Positions 24,249 through 39,894 of a stretch of 64,000 nucleotides of DNA are shown in pieces (the first letter of the stretch is position 1; every line of letters begins with the position of its first letter). Under the pieces are notes generated by a model that saw only the letters and a program-made list of their open reading frames with translations, made no database searches and was not told where the DNA came from. This DNA is from Pseudoclavibacter helvolus (lineage in GTDB: Bacteria > Actinomycetota > Actinomycetes > Actinomycetales > Microbacteriaceae): NCBI RefSeq assembly GCF_014191305.1, contig NZ_JACHWJ010000004.1, positions 248,001 to 312,000 of the forward strand, given 5' to 3'. The translations under genes were made by a program, and so were the position numbers.

Positions 24249-25067
24249 TCAGGCTGCTCGCCAGTAGCCGCAGTTCCTGGACTCGAACGTGGCGTCGGTC
24301 GCGTCGATCGTCACGACGATCTCCGCCTGGGTTTTGTCGTAGGACGACTCGATCCAGTCGCCCTTGTCGTCGTAACGGAACCAACGGCAGTTGTCGCTTG
24401 GGGACTCCGGCTTGTACGTGCCCGGCTTGATCTCCTCGCCGACCTTCCAGGTGCCGTCGTTGAAGCGAGTGCCGTCGTTGCCAGCGGTGACGTTCGCGTC
24501 GTACGTGCTGAGCGAGGTCCTGGCCGAGTCGGCGTCCGGTGCCTCGGGGCACAGGATGAGCGCGGCCTCGAGCTGCGAGGCCTGCTCGTCCGTGGAGATC
24601 CCAGGCGAGATCGCGAAGTAGAAGCCGGGAGTGGCGCACAACGCGTAGATGTCGGCGAGACGGACGTCGTCCGGTGCCGCCTCCTTGTCGTCGTCGGTCG
24701 CGGCCTGCCCGAGGGCGTCAAGCGCCTTTTGCTCGGTCTCGCTGAACGTCGTCCCGCCGTTGGACTTGCCTGTGCAGCGCGTGACGTCGTCGCCGAGCGC
24801 CCAGATCTCGCCGAGATCGGAGGGCGCTTCCGTGAAGTTCCGCGAGTCGACCATTCGGCACGAGTAGCTGACAGCGAAGGCACCGGCGTCGGTCGACGTC
24901 GACGGGGTGGTCTCGCCCGGCCCGGCGGGCGTCGTCTCCGGCGTCGACGTGGAAGTCGCCTCGACCTCTGGGGACTGCCCGCCCGTCATCTGGTCGACGA
25001 GGGCGCACCCTGAGAGCAGGAACAGGGCGGTCAGCGCGACCGCCGACGTACGCACGAGCTTCTTCAC
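24249..25067 (-). CDS. Secreted lipoprotein of unknown function
   Basis: This 272-residue protein has a signal peptide ending in the lipobox LSGC (Cys21) and a Thr/Ser/Pro/Glu-rich linker. A globular region with several cysteines follows (YSCRMVDSRN, RCTGK, ALCATPGF, LILCPEAP, NCRWFRYDDKGDW, ESRNCGYWR). The C-terminal ~80 residues contain GTRFNDGTWKVGEEIKPGTYKPE, a pattern seen in many actinobacterial secreted proteins. GTG 25067 has AAGGAG five bases upstream. The function is unknown; it should be anchored outside the cell membrane. It shares the 24-bp terminator with katA. Confidence 0.8.
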   Translation of the reverse strand: MKKLVRTSAVALTALFLLSGCALVDQMTGGQSPEVEATSTSTPETTPAGPGETTPSTSTDAGAFAVSYSCRMVDSRNFTEAPSDLGEIWALGDDVTRCTGKSNGGTTFSETEQKALDALGQAATDDDKEAAPDDVRLADIYALCATPGFYFAISPGISTDEQASQLEAALILCPEAPDADSARTSLSTYDANVTAGNDGTRFNDGTWKVGEEIKPGTYKPESPSDNCRWFRYDDKGDWIESSYDKTQAEIVVTIDATDATFESRNCGYWRAA

Positions 25068-25251
25068 TGTTTCTCCTTCGTACCGAGGCCTGGCACGGCC
25101 GAAGCTTGGGGGCGGCACGCTTCCTCGCGGTGAAAGCCGACCGTGCTGAGGACCACGCTAACGGAACCTGTCGCCGCGGAACGGCGGCGGGGGAGGAGTC
25201 CCCGGTCTGCGATGCGCTCGCGCGGCCTGCGTGCACTGCGGGTGGATGCGA

Positions 25252-25285
25252 CTGAGGGCAGGAGCGAGATCGCTCCTGCCCTCAG
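25252..25285 (-). terminator. Intrinsic terminator of the lamin-tail surface protein gene
   Basis: CTGAGGGCAGGAGCGA (25252-25267) and its exact complement (25270-25285) form a near loopless 16-bp hairpin 16 bp past the stop codon of the minus-strand gene. No clear T run follows on the minus strand. Confidence 0.7.
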
Positions 25286-25300
25286 CTTCCCGCGGGTGCT

Positions 25301-27793
25301 CTACGCGTCGCGGCGGCGGGCCAGCGCGAGACCGCCGAGTGCCAGCGCCCCGAGCGCGGCGAGCGTCACGAAGACGAGCTGCTCAGCGCCCGTCGTCGCG
25401 AGCGCGTCACCCTTCGGGCCAGCCTCCGTGCCAGATCCGTTGCCGGCGCCGGTGGTTGCGCCGGGTGCGTGCGTCGCGACGGGCGACTCGGTGGAACCGG
25501 GCGTCTCTGTCGGGCCGGGCGTCTGCGTAGGAGCCGGGGTCGAGGCCGGTGCGCACGCGATCGAGCCCTGCTTCAGGGCGTCGGCCTTCACGCCGTCCTC
25601 CAGCCAGTAGGCGGCCCTTGTGCCGTTGGAGCACGTCTCGTTCGCCGCGATGGCGAAGCCCTCGTTGTTGTTGTCGGGAAGCCCGGCCGGCCGGGCGACG
25701 TGGCTCACCGTGTAGCCGGCGGAACCGTCGCTCGCCCCGAACTGGAAGAGCGCGCTGGTGCCGCCGCATCCGTTGTCGCACATGCCACACAGGGTCCGCG
25801 TCGATTCGTCGTAGTCGAGCGCCATGACGCCGCCGAGTCCGGACTCGAGGGTGGCGACGCGACCCGCGCTGCCGTCATCGAAGAGCGCGTAGGCGTAGAC
25901 GCCGGCCGTCTCCTCGACGGCGACGAAGAACAGGCCGCTCGCGCCTGGGTAGTTCGCGGAGTCGTAGGGCGCGCCCGTGTTCTCGTCGAGCAGCTTGCCC
26001 TCGAGCTCGCTGTCCGCGACCCACTCGATCGCCTCGATGCCAGTGTTCGCGCCGACCTGCGGCAGGCTCGCCGTGAGGTCCCACTCGGCGGTCGCGACGA
26101 CGTCCGAGCCGGTCGCGTCGTCGAGGTTGACCTTGAGGATCGTGTTCTTGTTCGTGGACTTGTCCGAGTTGTCGCGCTCAGAGCCGATGTACACGGACCC
26201 GGGCTGGTCCGCCGAGACCGTGACGCCCTCGGCGTCTGGGCCGGCGGCCGCCGGGTTGTCCGCATCCGCCTGGAAGCGAACCCGCTTGGGGTCCTCCCAG
26301 CCAGCAGCGGGGGAGACGCTGCCATCGGCGGCGACGTCGAAGCGATACAGGTTGCCCGTGCCGTTGTCCACGGCCCAGAGCGTGCTGCCCTCCGCCGAGT
26401 ACTGCAACTCGAGCCCAGACATGTCCTCGCCGAGGGTGATGCCACCTGCGATGGGGGTGACGTCGGGTGAACCCGACCACGGTGAGGCCTCGGGGGTGGT
26501 CGGCGTCGGGGTCTCGACTGGCGCGTCGGAGCACGCGTTGAGCGCACCCTTCGTCGACGCGCTTGTTGCGCGGAAATCGCCGTCGCCGTCGGCGCAGCGG
26601 GCCCAGCTCACGTCGACGTGGTCGACCCACGTGGTGGTGTCGACGATGGTTCCGGATGCGTCTGCAAGCGTCGCGCTGTCGCCGCTGCCGAGCCCGAATC
26701 CGAGCAGGCTCTCTTCGTAGACGAAGAACTCGCCGGGTGCCAGCACGGTCGTGGCAGGCGCGGGGGCGGGCGTGTGGCCCGCGTTGTTGTCCACGATCGT
26801 CCAGCCGGAGATGTCGACCTGCTCGGTGCCGCGGTTGTAGACCTCAACCCAGTCGCCGGGGGTCCCGCCATTCGACTCGACCTCGTTGATGACGACTGGC
26901 GACGTGGGGCTGACGCCCGCGAACAGGTTCTCGGCGCCCTTCGTCGGCTCGGACGTCTCGGTGAACGCGCCCGTGCCGTTCGGCGACCGGCCGTAGCTGG
27001 TGGCCGCGTGCTGGGTCCACGAGTGCTCGTCGACGAGCGTCGTCCCGTCTGGGGTGAACAGCATGGCGCTGTCGCCGCCACCGAGGCCGAAGTTGAAGTC
27101 GGCCTCCTCGATCACGAGGTACGCGCCGGGCTGCAGCGTCGTGCCTGCCGCGAGCTCGTAGCGGTGCGTGGCATCCTCAGGCGAGTTGTCGGTGAAGACG
27201 TAGCCGCTCAGGTCGATGGCGCCGACCCCAGGGTTGAAGAGCTCCACCCAGTCGCCAGGCTCGCCGCCAGACGACTCGACCTCGTTGATGACCACGGACC
27301 CAATCGCAGGAGCGACGTCGTTTGCCGCGCCTCGGCTGCTCGCGGTCGTCTGAGCGAAGTCACCTGTGCCATCCGGAAGCCGCGCGTAGCTGACCTCGGC
27401 GTGCTGCGCCCACGCGTACGCGTCGACGAGAGTCCCTGCCGAGTCGAAGACCCGCGCCTCGTCCTCCTTGCCGAGGCCGAACCCGAACTGTGCGTCATCG
27501 ACCACCAGGTAGGCGCCAGGCTGGATGCTCGTCCCGGTGGGGAAGCGGAAGTCACGGGCGTCGTCGTTGTCCTTGACCGCCCATCCTGAGATGTCGACGG
27601 GCGCGCTGCCGGTGTTCTTGAGTTCGATCCAGTCGCTCGCGTCGCCGTTGGACTCGACCTCGTTGATGACGATGCCGCTTGTGTGGGCCGCGGGGGAGGG
27701 CGCAGCGCTCGCCGACAGTGGAACTGCCAGGGCCGCACCTCCGCCGATGATCAATGCGACGGCTGCCGCCAGTGGGGTTCGTTGTGCTTGCAC
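25301..27793 (-). CDS. Cell-wall-anchored protein with three lamin-tail domains and a propeller-like region
   Basis: This ~830-residue secreted protein has a signal peptide (residues 1-31, cleavage near ASA/AP). Three lamin-tail (LTD) repeats follow at about 41-158, 166-288 and 299-420, each starting with VxINEVES.G...DW(I/V)E. A beta-propeller/phytase-like region spans roughly 440-745 (SGLELQYSAEGSTLWAVDNGTG; DAEGVTVSADQPGSVYIGSER). A Pro/Thr linker leads to a sorting signal with LATTG at 798-802, a hydrophobic stretch and RRR. LAxTG is the substrate type of actinobacterial class E sortases. GTG 27793 has AGAGGAG seven bases upstream. An extracellular nuclease/phosphoesterase or DNA- or surface-binding role is plausible but unproven. 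Confidence 0.85.
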   Translation of the reverse strand: MQAQRTPLAAAVALIIGGGAALAVPLSASAAPSPAAHTSGIVINEVESNGDASDWIELKNTGSAPVDISGWAVKDNDDARDFRFPTGTSIQPGAYLVVDDAQFGFGLGKEDEARVFDSAGTLVDAYAWAQHAEVSYARLPDGTGDFAQTTASSRGAANDVAPAIGSVVINEVESSGGEPGDWVELFNPGVGAIDLSGYVFTDNSPEDATHRYELAAGTTLQPGAYLVIEEADFNFGLGGGDSAMLFTPDGTTLVDEHSWTQHAATSYGRSPNGTGAFTETSEPTKGAENLFAGVSPTSPVVINEVESNGGTPGDWVEVYNRGTEQVDISGWTIVDNNAGHTPAPAPATTVLAPGEFFVYEESLLGFGLGSGDSATLADASGTIVDTTTWVDHVDVSWARCADGDGDFRATSASTKGALNACSDAPVETPTPTTPEASPWSGSPDVTPIAGGITLGEDMSGLELQYSAEGSTLWAVDNGTGNLYRFDVAADGSVSPAAGWEDPKRVRFQADADNPAAAGPDAEGVTVSADQPGSVYIGSERDNSDKSTNKNTILKVNLDDATGSDVVATAEWDLTASLPQVGANTGIEAIEWVADSELEGKLLDENTGAPYDSANYPGASGLFFVAVEETAGVYAYALFDDGSAGRVATLESGLGGVMALDYDESTRTLCGMCDNGCGGTSALFQFGASDGSAGYTVSHVARPAGLPDNNNEGFAIAANETCSNGTRAAYWLEDGVKADALKQGSIACAPASTPAPTQTPGPTETPGSTESPVATHAPGATTGAGNGSGTEAGPKGDALATTGAEQLVFVTLAALGALALGGLALARRRDA

Positions 27794-27938
27794 GCACGCG
27801 CTCCTCTGCGCTCGGGGGATGAAGCGTTGTGCGCTCGGGGGGAGCACATGCGCCGTGAGCATCGAAGCCGGAGCGGGTGCCGCTGCGGTAGCGGGGAGCT
27901 GAACGTGAGGAGCGAGAACTTGAACGGCAGGCGAACGA

Positions 27939-27974
27939 CGAAGCGCCGGCCCCCAAGTGGAGGTCGGCGCTTCG
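27939..27974 (-). terminator. Terminator of the DUF1540 gene
   Basis: CGAAGCGCCG (27939-27948) pairs perfectly with CGGCGCTTCG (27965-27974), with partial pairing further inward. It lies 20 bp past the DUF1540 stop codon and separates it from the downstream surface-protein gene. Confidence 0.65.
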
Positions 27975-27993
27975 GCGGCGGACTTGGCTGCGG

Positions 27994-28281
27994 TCAGGCT
28001 GCTTCGTAGGTGAGGCAGTCGGCGGCGTCGCTGCCTTGCGCGCCGACCCGGATGGCAGGGGCGCTGCAGGTGAGGTCCTTGTTGAAGCGGCAGTCTGCGG
28101 CCTGGCAGGCTCCGACGCCCGCGATGACCTTGTCGAGGCCGCCCTTGCGGTCGAGTGGGATGAACGTGGCGCAGCCCTCGTCGCCGTCGATGGTCACGGC
28201 GGGCGCGTGGCAGCCGTCGTGGTTGAACGAGCATCCGGCGACAGAACAGGTGCTGACGTTGGGGAGATCGAGCAGTGTCAT
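27994..28281 (-). CDS. DUF1540 domain protein (two Cys-rich repeats)
   Basis: This 95-residue protein has two DUF1540 units: VSTCSVAGCSFNHDGCHAPAVTI...CATF, and VGACQAADCRFNKDLTCSAPAIRV...DCLTY. Each has four regularly spaced cysteines, likely a metal site. The family is small, found in actinobacteria and firmicutes, and has no known function. A GGAGG ribosome binding site and a good promoter (TTGAAC, 18 bp, TACCGT) lie upstream, so it is probably well expressed as a single gene. It is divergent from rpoB. Confidence 0.88.
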   Translation of the reverse strand: MTLLDLPNVSTCSVAGCSFNHDGCHAPAVTIDGDEGCATFIPLDRKGGLDKVIAGVGACQAADCRFNKDLTCSAPAIRVGAQGSDAADCLTYEAA

Positions 28282-28309
28282 GATGTGCCTCCGTTGTTGG
28301 GTTGCTTCA

Positions 28310-28339
28310 ACGGTAGGAGCCTCGGCGCCGTGTGTTCAA
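28310..28339 (-). promoter_or_regulatory. Promoter of the DUF1540 gene
   Basis: On the minus strand TTGAAC (28339-28334), an 18-bp spacer and TACCGT (28315-28310) match a sigma-A promoter. The start codon is at 28281. The short leader contains a 6-bp inverted repeat CCGTTG/CAACGG (28291-28296, 28308-28313). Confidence 0.6.
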
Positions 28340-28481
28340 GCCGACACTGGACTTGGCAGGCGCTTTCTGATAAGGCCAGGTTCGCCTTGCTGAGCACAGC
28401 CTCGCCTGCCTCGAGCGCCGATCTTCGAGAGGTCAGCGGGCCGCGTTATACCTGAGAATTCAGATTGAGGCAAGGTCGGGG

Positions 28482-28510
28482 TAGACACACCACCAAACGG
28501 CGCATACACT
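28482..28510 (+). promoter_or_regulatory. rpoBC promoter
   Basis: TAGACA (28482-28487), a 17-bp spacer and TACACT (28505-28510) give a good sigma-A type promoter with a start site near 28517, about 190 bases before rpoB. The stretch between the DUF1540 promoter (28339) and here shows no gene or other element that I can support. Confidence 0.65.
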
Positions 28511-28709
28511 CGATGTTTGCGCTTCGTCTCACCATGCCTTCATATTGCGGTCGGCCTGGCAGTGCTTCTCTCACCAACATCTTCGCGGGTCTTCTTCGAT
28601 CGCGGCCGTTGGTGATGGGCACGCCTTGTACATCGTGAAACGTGGCGGAACCTCACCGACGACACTACTGGCATCTCGCGGAATCCGCGGGATCGTGGAG
28701 GGAACTTCC
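28511..28709 (+). other. rpoB 5' leader
   Basis: Roughly 190 untranslated bases lie between the predicted start site and the rpoB TTG. They include a perfect 8-bp inverted repeat TCACCAAC (28571-28578) / GTTGGTGA (28608-28615) around a 29-base loop. The frame stays open upstream of rpoB, but no family-like residues are encoded there. The structure could affect rpoBC translation or early transcription. Confidence 0.4.
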
Positions 28710-32198
<3,489 letters not shown>

Positions 32199-32246
32199 GC
32201 CTCCCCGACACGACGAAGACTCATTCTTCACAAGGAGACAACAGCA

Positions 32247-36125
<3,879 letters not shown>

Positions 36126-36162
36126 CTCTGAAGTGGCGTCGGCTCGCCGGCGTACCAGTGCA

Positions 36163-36193
36163 AACGCCCCCACCCGTTCCGGGTGGGGGCGTT
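36163..36193 (+). terminator. rpoBC terminator
   Basis: AACGCCCCCACCC (36163-36175) and GGGTGGGGGCGTT (36181-36193) form a perfect 13-bp stem with a GTTCC loop, 38 bases after the rpoC stop codon. No T run of note follows, as is usual in high-GC actinobacteria. Confidence 0.8.
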
Positions 36194-36251
36194 CGCGCGT
36201 CTGCGGCTTGTCACCCGAGAGAAGCGAGCGAGCAGCCCTAACGTTGGCGTC

Positions 36252-38237
36252 ATGAGTGACGACACGCGCGCGCCTCGCCAGCCCTTCGACGACGGCCCCC
36301 AGCCGGAAGCAGGCATCGAAGCGGGCGAACCCCGAGAGCTGCCAGACGTCCAGGACCAGCTCGAGGCGGCCCTCGCCCGCAGCCGAGGGATCGGGGAGGA
36401 CGGCGACGTCGCCGCCGGTGAGGTGCTCGCCGGAGATGACCTCGCGTTCGACGGCCGAGCGGAGGCGCCGACGGACCCGGCGCTCGCACCGCAGGAGGAC
36501 GTCACCGTCGCCTTTGCAGACCTGCTAGCAGCAGGCAACGCTGGTGAGCCGGACAACGCGGGTGGGCCGGACAACGCGGGTGGGCCAGACAACGCGGTTT
36601 GGGCTGACCCGAACGCAACCGTTGGCCTCGACAGGGATGAGCTCGCCGCGGTGCTCGCGAACGGTCCCGTGGAGCGCTCAGGCGAAGGGGAACCAGACCC
36701 CGCGCAGTCCTCCGCGGGGGAGGCCCAGGCTGATGGGACGCTCCAGTCCGACGTACCGTCGCCTGTTGCTGGCGCGTCGGACGCTGAAGCCCTGTCACAC
36801 ACCGATGCCCCCTCACAAGCTGAGCCTCACGGGGTGGCCGAGGAGAACGAGGCGCACTCCGGGGCAGACTCCCTTGAGGATTCCGGCTTCGCGGAGGTCC
36901 CCGTCGCCGAGCGCGTGATCCCCGAGGAAGACGACGCGGCGATGTTCCCCGTCACGGAACCGGTTCCGGCACAGGACCTCGCGGCCAACGCGATCGACGC
37001 CGAGTCGGTCGCCGCCATCACGGTCGACGCAGCCGGCTCCGCAACCGCGCCAGACGACGACACGGACGCGCCCAGACGCACGCTCGAGATCGACCGCACG
37101 GCCGCCAGGGTCGCCGCGGTGGTGCCTGCTGCTGCCCTGTCCACCAGCAACGTCGACGGGTCGTTGAACGACACCCGATCGGACGAACCAGGAGCCTCGG
37201 ACGCCCGTGACGTGGACGGCGATGCGGGACGCACCGAGATGCTCGTCACGGAGACCGTGACCGAGCAGCTCTCCGACGACGGCGAGAGTGTCGAAGCCGT
37301 CACCGTCACCAAGCGCGTCGACGTCGTCGACAGCGCGAGTGTCGTCAACGACGAACCGGCTGCACTGGCGACGGGCGCGGACACTCGAGACACGTCCGAA
37401 GTCTCTGGGCCCGCTGAATCCAGTGACGCCGCTGACGCCACTGGCGCCACTGAGGCGACCTCGACGGAGCAAGACGGCCTTGGTTCCCCGGCTGCGCTGA
37501 CAGCCAGCGAGACCGACACCCAGGAGCCTCTCCGCGACGGTGAGACCGACAGTGGGACCGACGGCGGGGCCTCTGCTGGCGCATCAGCCGCATCCGGTGA
37601 CGACGACTCCACCTTCGCTCCGCTCAGGCTCTCCGCCCCGACCGACAGCGATGACCTCGCGCCCGTTAAGCCGAAGAAGCGCGGCAACCGGATGTTCGCG
37701 GTCTTCGTGGCGCTCGTCGCGTCCGTGGTGTTCGCCGCGCTCTACCTGCTCGCGTTCGCGCTCCTGCGCACGGCGTTCAATACCGGTCTCGACCCGATCG
37801 GCGAGGCCTCCGAGTTCGCGATCACCGCGGCCTTCACGGTTCCCGTCACGGTGTTCGCGGCGTTCGGAGTCCTCTGGGCCCTCATCGTGAACCGGGCCGG
37901 CTGGTGGGCCTACGTGCTCGGAGGCTTCCTCGCCGCCGTGCTTGTCGCCGCCGGCTACTACTTCGGTGCGGCCCTCCAGCAGCACCTCGCCGACGGCCTG
38001 CCGATCACGACCATCCAGCTCGACGAGGTACTCGCGAAGTTCCGCGCCTCCGAGCACCTGCTGACGGCGCTCGTCGCCGCCATCGCCGCCAGAGAGGCAT
38101 TCACGTGGGTGGGCGGAATCGCCGCGGCTCGCGGCCGCCGGGTCTCGCGAGCGAACCGCAGGGCCAAGCTCAGCTACGAGAAGCGCATGGCGGAGCGCGC
38201 GGCCGAGACCGCCGAGGCGAACGGCGTCGCGGAGTGA
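36252..38237 (+). CDS. Large acidic, disordered-N-terminus membrane protein
   Basis: This ~661-residue protein falls into two parts. Residues 1-475 are a low-complexity, very acidic Asp/Glu/Ala/Ser/Thr-rich region with no recognisable domain, including a tandem hexapeptide GGPDNA (about 95-112). A basic stretch KPKKRGNRM precedes about four membrane helices (residues ~480-630), and a basic tail follows (RGRRVSRANRRAKLSYEKRMAER). I do not recognise a family. It lies just past the rpoC terminator, and its stop overlaps the GTG of the next gene. The long cytoplasmic acidic domain could be a flexible scaffold; this is speculation. Confidence 0.7.
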   Translation: MSDDTRAPRQPFDDGPQPEAGIEAGEPRELPDVQDQLEAALARSRGIGEDGDVAAGEVLAGDDLAFDGRAEAPTDPALAPQEDVTVAFADLLAAGNAGEPDNAGGPDNAGGPDNAVWADPNATVGLDRDELAAVLANGPVERSGEGEPDPAQSSAGEAQADGTLQSDVPSPVAGASDAEALSHTDAPSQAEPHGVAEENEAHSGADSLEDSGFAEVPVAERVIPEEDDAAMFPVTEPVPAQDLAANAIDAESVAAITVDAAGSATAPDDDTDAPRRTLEIDRTAARVAAVVPAAALSTSNVDGSLNDTRSDEPGASDARDVDGDAGRTEMLVTETVTEQLSDDGESVEAVTVTKRVDVVDSASVVNDEPAALATGADTRDTSEVSGPAESSDAADATGATEATSTEQDGLGSPAALTASETDTQEPLRDGETDSGTDGGASAGASAASGDDDSTFAPLRLSAPTDSDDLAPVKPKKRGNRMFAVFVALVASVVFAALYLLAFALLRTAFNTGLDPIGEASEFAITAAFTVPVTVFAAFGVLWALIVNRAGWWAYVLGGFLAAVLVAAGYYFGAALQQHLADGLPITTIQLDEVLAKFRASEHLLTALVAAIAAREAFTWVGGIAAARGRRVSRANRRAKLSYEKRMAERAAETAEANGVAE

Positions 38238-38722
38238 GCGGCGACCAGGTCAGGCGCCTGACGCTGCCGAGCGGCGACTTCCCGGCGTTTCCGCAGATCT
38301 CCATCGACGTGCCCGCTGGGTGGGAGCCGCTGCAGTGGGCGGGTTCCGTGCTGGGCGCGCGGCACCTCGTCGCCACTAACGGCTTCAACCCCAACGTGCT
38401 GGTCACGATCGAGCGGTGGCCAGGCACCATCTCGCACGAGGATGCGCTGACGGTACTGCGGCAGCGCATCACGCAGGGTGGCGGCAAGGAACGCTCTGCT
38501 GAGTCCTCGGCGGAGGGTCAGCCCTCGCACTACGTGGAGTCCACGCAGCAGGACCCGAGACTCGGCGGGCTCGAGGTCCGCTCCAAGATGGTTGTCCTCC
38601 ATCGTGGCCCCGTCACCGAGATCGTCACGGCGGTTGGGACGAGCACGGCAGCGCAGTCGGCGCACATCGGCAAGGACATCGCGGCGATCGTCCGCGGCCT
38701 GCAGGTCGAGGTCGCGTCCTGA
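38234..38722 (+). CDS. Hypothetical LpqN-like protein
   Basis: This 162-residue soluble protein begins MSGDQVRRLTLPSGDFPAFPQISIDVPAGWEPLQWAG and ends with GKDIAAIVRGLQVEV. The mix of strands and the WEP and PNVLVTIERWPG elements resembles the LpqN/PsbP-like fold of actinobacterial proteins, but no signal peptide is present. The family assignment is tentative. GTG 38234 overlaps the stop of the large membrane protein, so the two are translationally coupled. The following membrane-protein gene starts 17 bases after its stop. Confidence 0.6.
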   Translation: MSGDQVRRLTLPSGDFPAFPQISIDVPAGWEPLQWAGSVLGARHLVATNGFNPNVLVTIERWPGTISHEDALTVLRQRITQGGGKERSAESSAEGQPSHYVESTQQDPRLGGLEVRSKMVVLHRGPVTEIVTAVGTSTAAQSAHIGKDIAAIVRGLQVEVAS

Positions 38723-38738
38723 GCGAAGCAGTGCAAGC

Positions 38739-39257
38739 ATGATCGAGAGCTCCGACGCCGAGCTGCCCCCAGACCCCGGCTCGTCGTGGGGGAGGGCCGC
38801 CACCTGGGGAGCCGTCAGCGGCCTGGTCTTCGCGTCTCTTGTCATCGCCACGTGGGGCTTCGTGGCGCTCGGCCTCGACCGCGACGTCATCGACCTCCCC
38901 GGAGTCGGGATCCTCGTCGCCCCGCTGTCCGTGGCCGCGGCGACCGTCATCGTGGCCCTGTCCGCTGCGCTCGCGCTCCGGCGGCGGTTCGGTGGCAAGC
39001 CGGGATCCCTGTGGGTCTCACTCCCAGGCAGTCTGCTCGCCTGGCTCGCCTTCGCGCTCGTCTCCGGCATTGTTGCCTCTGGGACGCGACCGGAACCAGG
39101 TGAGACGGATGCGCTCTCGCCGCTCGCGAGCGAGGTTGCGGTCGGGCTCTCGACGGGCCCTTTCGGTCTGGCAATCGTGCCACTCGCGGCCATCGTCATC
39201 GTCGCGGTGGTGCTTTCCACGGCTCGACCCGCCGGACGCGATCGGGGTGCCGCTTGA
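38739..39257 (+). CDS. Hypothetical four-helix membrane protein
   Basis: This ~172-residue protein has an acidic N-terminus (IESSDAELPPDPG) and four predicted membrane helices (AVSGLVFASLVIATWGFVALG; GILVAPLSVAAATVIVALSAALA; LPGSLLAWLAFALVSGIVA; GPFGLAIVPLAAIVIVAVVLS). It ends with a short basic tail. No family is recognised. It completes a three-gene unit between rpoC and rpsL. The rpsL promoter -35 box overlaps its last codons, so the next transcription unit starts right at its end. Confidence 0.65.
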   Translation: MIESSDAELPPDPGSSWGRAATWGAVSGLVFASLVIATWGFVALGLDRDVIDLPGVGILVAPLSVAAATVIVALSAALALRRRFGGKPGSLWVSLPGSLLAWLAFALVSGIVASGTRPEPGETDALSPLASEVAVGLSTGPFGLAIVPLAAIVIVAVVLSTARPAGRDRGAA

Positions 39258-39282
39258 CCCTGCAAAACTCACGGGGTAGGAT
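39254..39282 (+). promoter_or_regulatory. rpsL-rpsG-fusA-tuf promoter
   Basis: TTGACC (39254-39259), a 17-bp spacer and TAGGAT (39277-39282) give a near-consensus sigma-A promoter starting near 39289. The following ~230 bases to the rpsL start contain no gene. They form an unusually long leader that is richer in A+T than the flanks. Confidence 0.75.
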
Positions 39283-39519
39283 TTTTCGGTGCGCGCGCCC
39301 TGTCGCGCCCAAAACCGTGCGAACGTTGAAACTGTGAAGAAACTGCAGCTCAACGCGCAACTGTAAGCAACGCCAGTCGCCTCGACTGCCACCGCTTCAC
39401 CAACCAGCGATACCAGAGATTTTGTACCGCCGGTCGGTTATCAAGAGGCAAACAGTGCCTCGTAGGCACAGGAATCGTGCTTACCACGATCACGCAGTAC
39501 AAAACCAAGGAGATTATTC

Positions 39520-39894
39520 GTGCCAACAATTCAGCAGTTGGTCCGCAAGGGCCGCCGCCCCAAGGCGTCGGCGTCCAAGACGCCAGCCCTGAAGGCCAAC
39601 CCTCAGCAGCGCGGGGTTTGCACCCGCGTCTACACCACGACGCCTAAGAAGCCGAACTCGGCGCTCCGCAAGGTCGCTCGTGTCAAGCTGTCGAACGGCA
39701 CCGAGGTGACCGCCTACATCCCAGGTGAGGGCCACAACCTCCAGGAGCACTCGATGGTGCTCGTCCGCGGCGGTCGTGTGAAGGACCTCCCGGGTGTGCG
39801 GTACAAGATCGTCCGCGGTGCACTTGACACCCAGGCAGTGAAGAACCGCAAGCAGGCTCGCAGCCGTTACGGCGCGAAGATGGAGAAGAAGTAA
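39520..39894 (+). CDS. rpsL: 30S ribosomal protein S12
   Basis: This 124-residue S12 sits at the decoding centre. The conserved segments [21 protein letters not shown] and [18 protein letters not shown] include the lysines equivalent to K43 and K88, both wild type, so no streptomycin-resistance allele is seen. It begins at GTG with a perfect AAGGAG seven bases upstream. It is the first gene of the str operon and overlaps rpsG by one base (TAATG). Confidence 0.98.
   Translation: MPTIQQLVRKGRRPKASASKTPALKANPQQRGVCTRVYTTTPKKPNSALRKVARVKLSNGTEVTAYIPGEGHNLQEHSMVLVRGGRVKDLPGVRYKIVRGALDTQAVKNRKQARSRYGAKMEKK

Noticed and set aside
28340-28481. Possible tRNA or small RNA in the rpoB upstream spacer
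   Set aside because: No cloverleaf, CCA end or conserved tRNA arm could be found.
28545-28709. In-frame N-terminal extension of rpoB
   Set aside because: The extension has no family match, and the predicted promoter and strong GGAGGGAA site support initiation at TTG 28710.
36541-36600. Tandem 18-base repeats as a possible CRISPR or satellite
   Set aside because: Only about three copies, without spacers, inside a coding frame; they encode GGPDNA repeats in a disordered protein.
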